In this document: positions 4,449-6,551 of the stretch, piece after piece
Position numbering within the stretch: position 1 is the stretch's first letter
How the letters are laid out: each line of letters opens with the position of its first letter
Assembly: GCA_964414415.1 (NCBI GenBank)
Contig: CAYPWJ010000039.1
Coordinates: 1 to 6,551 of the forward strand
From: CAZESS01 sp964414415
Lineage (GTDB): Archaea > Thermoplasmatota > E2 > UBA202 > DSCA01
Reading direction: 5' to 3'
DNA: 6,551 bases
Program-made: the position numbers and the translations under genes
The notes under the pieces: model-generated
The model's database searches: none
What the model saw: only the letters and a program-made list of their open reading frames with translations
Told to the model about the DNA's origin: nothing

Positions 4449-5579
4449 GGATTGCGCCCCATCGGGATAAAAACGAGCGGCGAGCGCCGCCACCTCGTCG
4501 CGGACCTCCTCGCCCTCCGATGCAGCGGCGATGAGACGCGCAACTGTCTCCATCTCACCTTCCTCCATGCCGACATGGGTGGCCTCCGCGACGCCCAGAC
4601 GGCCGGAGATGTCGATGAAGATATGCTGCTCCTCGAGCGTGCGGCACAGCCGACGTGCCTCGCCGGGCTCCAGCGACAGCAGCACCTGATGCGTCTCGGT
4701 GAAACCACGGTCGGCAAACCGGACGGGCATCCCGCGGTCGTGCAGCGCCCCGGCCAGCGCCCTGGCGTTGGCGACGACCTGCCGTGCATACGCGGCGCCG
4801 TCATCGCGCATCTCCTCCAGCGCGACACCCAGCGCGGCGACGCGATGCAGATGCGGGTTGTCGACCAGGCCGATACCTGCATCGAAGTCAAACTCGAGCA
4901 TGCCGGCCAGCGCCGCCGCTTTTTCATCTGAATCGGTCAGGACGACGCCGCCCTGCGGGCCGGGAAACGACTTGTGGGTAGAGCCGATCATGACGCCGGC
5001 GCCCTCCTCCAGTGGTTGCTGAAACACGCCGCCGGCTATCAGGCCGAGGACGTGGGAGGCGTCGTAGAGCAGCGTCTCCTGCCCTGCATCTTTGAACGGG
5101 GCGATGGGATGAGGAAACAGGATGGTCGAGGCGCCGAGCATGGTCATCGCGGGCTGCCGCTCCGCCACGAGCTCGCGGGCCTCAGCTGTCTGGATGGCGT
5201 AGTCATCCATCGGCAGCGGCAGCAGCGAACGACCGAACTTGTGGTAGCCGAGCGGGTAGCCGCCCTGCTCCTTTGGAACAGCGGCGACGCCGTCGCCGTG
5301 GCCGGTAAACGAGAACAGCGCGGCGAGGTCGCACATGTTGCCGGATAGCGGGGTGACAAATGCATGCCGTGCATTGAAGACATCGCCGGCGAGCTGTTCC
5401 ACCTCTGCGACGATTTCTGCAGCGTAGCGGTAGCCGCCGTACCATTCCTCGCCGTAGCGGCCGGCCAGGTCGGACGACAGGGCCTGCAGCGCCGCGTCGG
5501 TCATCCGGTTCTCGGAGGCAATGAGGTTGACGCCGGAAAAACGGTAGCGTTCATGCCGCCTGACAAGCGAAGACACCAT
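4443..5579 (-). CDS. glyA: Serine hydroxymethyltransferase, archaeal methanogen type
   Basis: PLP enzyme of fold type I that interconverts serine and glycine while moving a C1 unit to or from a tetrahydropterin. The sequence follows the methanogen-type SHMTs: GVNLIASEN (16-24), the active-site stretch Y42-x-E44 and Y47 (RYGEEWYGG), LYDASHVLGLIAG (171-183, with PLP-contacting D173 and H176), GSTHKSFPGPQGG (199-211, with K203 as the PLP lysine), and R327 in SGRLG for the substrate carboxylate. At 378 residues it is shorter than most SHMTs, mainly at the N-terminus. The usual GGH of the PLP-stacking region reads GGY here (Tyr108), a departure worth checking. The ATG at 5579 is chosen over an in-frame TTG three codons upstream because a TATA box lies about 25 bases before it. 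The pterin (folate or methanopterin type) cannot be told from sequence. The E1-like gene follows after 22 bases. Confidence 0.9.
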   Translation of the reverse strand: MVSSLVRRHERYRFSGVNLIASENRMTDAALQALSSDLAGRYGEEWYGGYRYAAEIVAEVEQLAGDVFNARHAFVTPLSGNMCDLAALFSFTGHGDGVAAVPKEQGGYPLGYHKFGRSLLPLPMDDYAIQTAEARELVAERQPAMTMLGASTILFPHPIAPFKDAGQETLLYDASHVLGLIAGGVFQQPLEEGAGVMIGSTHKSFPGPQGGVVLTDSDEKAAALAGMLEFDFDAGIGLVDNPHLHRVAALGVALEEMRDDGAAYARQVVANARALAGALHDRGMPVRFADRGFTETHQVLLSLEPGEARRLCRTLEEQHIFIDISGRLGVAEATHVGMEEGEMETVARLIAAASEGEEVRDEVAALAARFYPDGAQSI

Positions 5580-5600
5580 GGACGGCAAAGCCGGCGGCGC

Positions 5601-5608
5601 TTTAAAAC
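5601..5608 (-). promoter_or_regulatory. TATA box of glyA
   Basis: CGTTTTAAAG on the minus strand, centred about 25 bases before the glyA ATG at 5579, directly after the stop codon (5610-5612) of the upstream surface-protein gene. No SD precedes glyA, so the message is probably leaderless. The T4 run may also help end transcription of the upstream gene. Confidence 0.65.
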
Positions 5609-5609
5609 G

Positions 5610-6512
5610 TTATCCCAGCCGGTATTTCCGCCAGACCACGGCGACGACGGCGAGGATGACGAGGATGCCGACGGCAACCACGGCGATGGTCCCCAGGGGG
5701 ATGCCCTCGGTGTCAGCCCGGACGGACATCGGCCGCATGACGGTCCCTCCCCTGTCGGGGTTGTCGGTTGAATGATAGGTTATCTGCAGCCATATGTCCT
5801 CGGTGGTCGCCTCGTTGGCTTCAAATGTAAGCGGAAGCTGCGCGGTGTTCTCCCCTTCATATCTGGACGGAATGTAGAGGGTGCTGCCGAAGCCGGACGA
5901 AGTCGACGTAGCCTCCCATGCATCGGAGAGATTCATGACGGCGACCTGGACGGCGACCTCTCCGTTGCAGAGATTGGTCATGTTGAGGTGCACCCGCTGA
6001 CGCTCTCCCTTTACCAGGCGTATGTCTCTGTCGGAGAGCTCCGCGGTGATGTTGTTGTCGACGAAGGCCTGCGAGACCTCCACCGTCTGGTTGTCGGACG
6101 CCTCCTGCACGAGGAGATTGCCGCCTGTCTCAAGCGAGAGCGTGAAGGTGTCGTAGCCGCCGGCCTCGGTTTCTTTCACCGACGACAGGGTCATATACAC
6201 CGACTTGCTGATCTCGCCGCCGAAGAAGCCCTGCGGAGTGATTGATAGCTGGTTTCTGTCAAGCGAGACAGAGAGCCATTCAGGCGTCTCCAGGACATCC
6301 AGCTGTATCGTCGTCGTCAACGGCAGAAAAGCACCGAACCCCCACGAAAAGGTAACGTTCGCTTCGACCCTGACAGCGTCTCCGCCCTCGGACGGGATCG
6401 GCTCCGGCCGCTCGACGTTCGCCGTCAATTCAGAGGTCACAAAGCAGGCATTGGCAGCCGGCAGCAGCAGTACCACCAGTGAAAAAAGGACCATTACCTT
6501 TCCGAATCTCAT
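5610..6512 (-). CDS. Secreted, C-terminally membrane-anchored surface protein of unknown family (300 aa)
   Basis: I do not recognise the family. The N-terminus MRFGKVMVLFSLVVLLLPAA is a classic signal peptide, with a likely signal-peptidase cut after ANA before Cys23. The mature part (about 23-270) is beta-rich and divided into two probable immunoglobulin-like or COG1470-like domains (about 25-135 and 150-265). It has five N-glycosylation sequons (N52-VT, N141-QT, N154-IT, N177-MT, N194-LS). A single hydrophobic helix at about 273-294 is followed by a short basic tail, RKYRLG, so the protein is type I: outside domain, one anchor, tiny cytoplasmic end. Cys23 and Cys182 are the only cysteines and could form a disulfide. 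A lipobox is not convincing. The ATG at 6512 is supported by a TATA box about 25 bases upstream. A role in the cell envelope is inference from topology. Confidence 0.85.
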   Translation of the reverse strand: MRFGKVMVLFSLVVLLLPAANACFVTSELTANVERPEPIPSEGGDAVRVEANVTFSWGFGAFLPLTTTIQLDVLETPEWLSVSLDRNQLSITPQGFFGGEISKSVYMTLSSVKETEAGGYDTFTLSLETGGNLLVQEASDNQTVEVSQAFVDNNITAELSDRDIRLVKGERQRVHLNMTNLCNGEVAVQVAVMNLSDAWEATSTSSGFGSTLYIPSRYEGENTAQLPLTFEANEATTEDIWLQITYHSTDNPDRGGTVMRPMSVRADTEGIPLGTIAVVAVGILVILAVVAVVWRKYRLG

Positions 6513-6531
6513 ACACTTTTATGCGCGAGCG

Positions 6532-6541
6532 ATATAATAAA
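6532..6541 (-). promoter_or_regulatory. TATA box of the 300-aa surface protein gene
   Basis: TTTATTATAT on the minus strand, centred about 25 bases before the ATG at 6512, preceded by a purine-rich GTGAAAAA that resembles a TFB recognition element. There is no SD before the ATG, so the transcript is probably leaderless. Confidence 0.7.
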
Positions 6542-6551
6542 TTTTTCACCC

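Noticed and set aside
4421..4927. Upstream extension of the E1-like frame into glyA
   Set aside because: The added residues have no resemblance to the family and overlap glyA; the ATG at 4420 gives the normal MoeB N-terminus and has a TATA-like box at leaderless spacing.
5586..5588. TTG start for glyA three codons upstream
   Set aside because: The ATG at 5577-5579 is nearer the expected position for the TATA box at 5601-5608 and is the stronger start codon.
1..6551. Mobile elements, CRISPR arrays, attachment sites or defence genes
   Set aside because: No transposase, integrase, regularly spaced repeats or terminal repeats were found; the genes are housekeeping or surface proteins.

Overview
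The window reads as archaeal chromosome, GC-rich (roughly two-thirds GC by eye) with compact gene spacing. Four things point to Archaea: a pelota (aDom34) gene, an archaeal NEMF/RqcH-type gene, a serine hydroxymethyltransferase of the methanogen type rather than the bacterial type, and several AT-rich TATA-like boxes centred about 24-26 bases before an ATG, the spacing expected for leaderless archaeal transcripts. Two predicted surface proteins carry many N-glycosylation sequons and a single membrane segment. A euryarchaeal-type lineage, possibly Thermoplasmatota, is my best guess, but it is weakly supported. No mobile element, CRISPR array, tRNA or rRNA is visible.

Layout. (1) Plus strand, 1-2551: the 3' part of an RqcH/NEMF gene, then pelota, joined by an ATGA overlap with a good Shine-Dalgarno (SD). 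Both act on stalled ribosomes, so this is a ribosome-rescue and nascent-chain quality-control operon. (2) Minus strand, 2544-3164: a small membrane-anchored extracellular protein of unknown family, convergent with pelota and overlapping it by 8 bases. (3) 3165-3443: an AT-rich intergenic island holding two divergent TATA boxes, an imperfect dyad between them, a 23-codon leaderless small ORF on the plus strand, and a long two-part stem-loop whose loop carries CCUCCU, the anti-Shine-Dalgarno sequence. This is the least ordinary part of the window. (4) Minus strand, 5579 down to 3444: glyA-type SHMT, then a MoeB/ThiF-like E1 adenylyltransferase, then a MoaD/ThiS-like sulfur carrier ending in GGG. 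(5) Minus strand, 6512-5610: a secreted, C-terminally anchored surface protein of unknown family.

The E1 enzyme and the small GG-tailed protein overlap by one base and almost certainly work as a pair: the first adenylates the C-terminal glycine of the second for sulfur transfer (molybdopterin, thiazole or tRNA thiolation, or SAMP-like conjugation; the sequence does not decide which). The SHMT just upstream makes glycine and C1 units; its link to the sulfur carrier is unknown, and the E1 gene seems to have its own promoter.

Expression logic. Genes with a TATA box about 25 bases before their ATG (glyA, moeB-like, the 300-residue surface protein, the small ORF) have no clear SD. The gene with a TATA box 40 bases away (the 206-residue membrane protein) has an SD. 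The internal gene pelota also has an SD. This regularity helps choose start codons and makes the annotated starts reliable.
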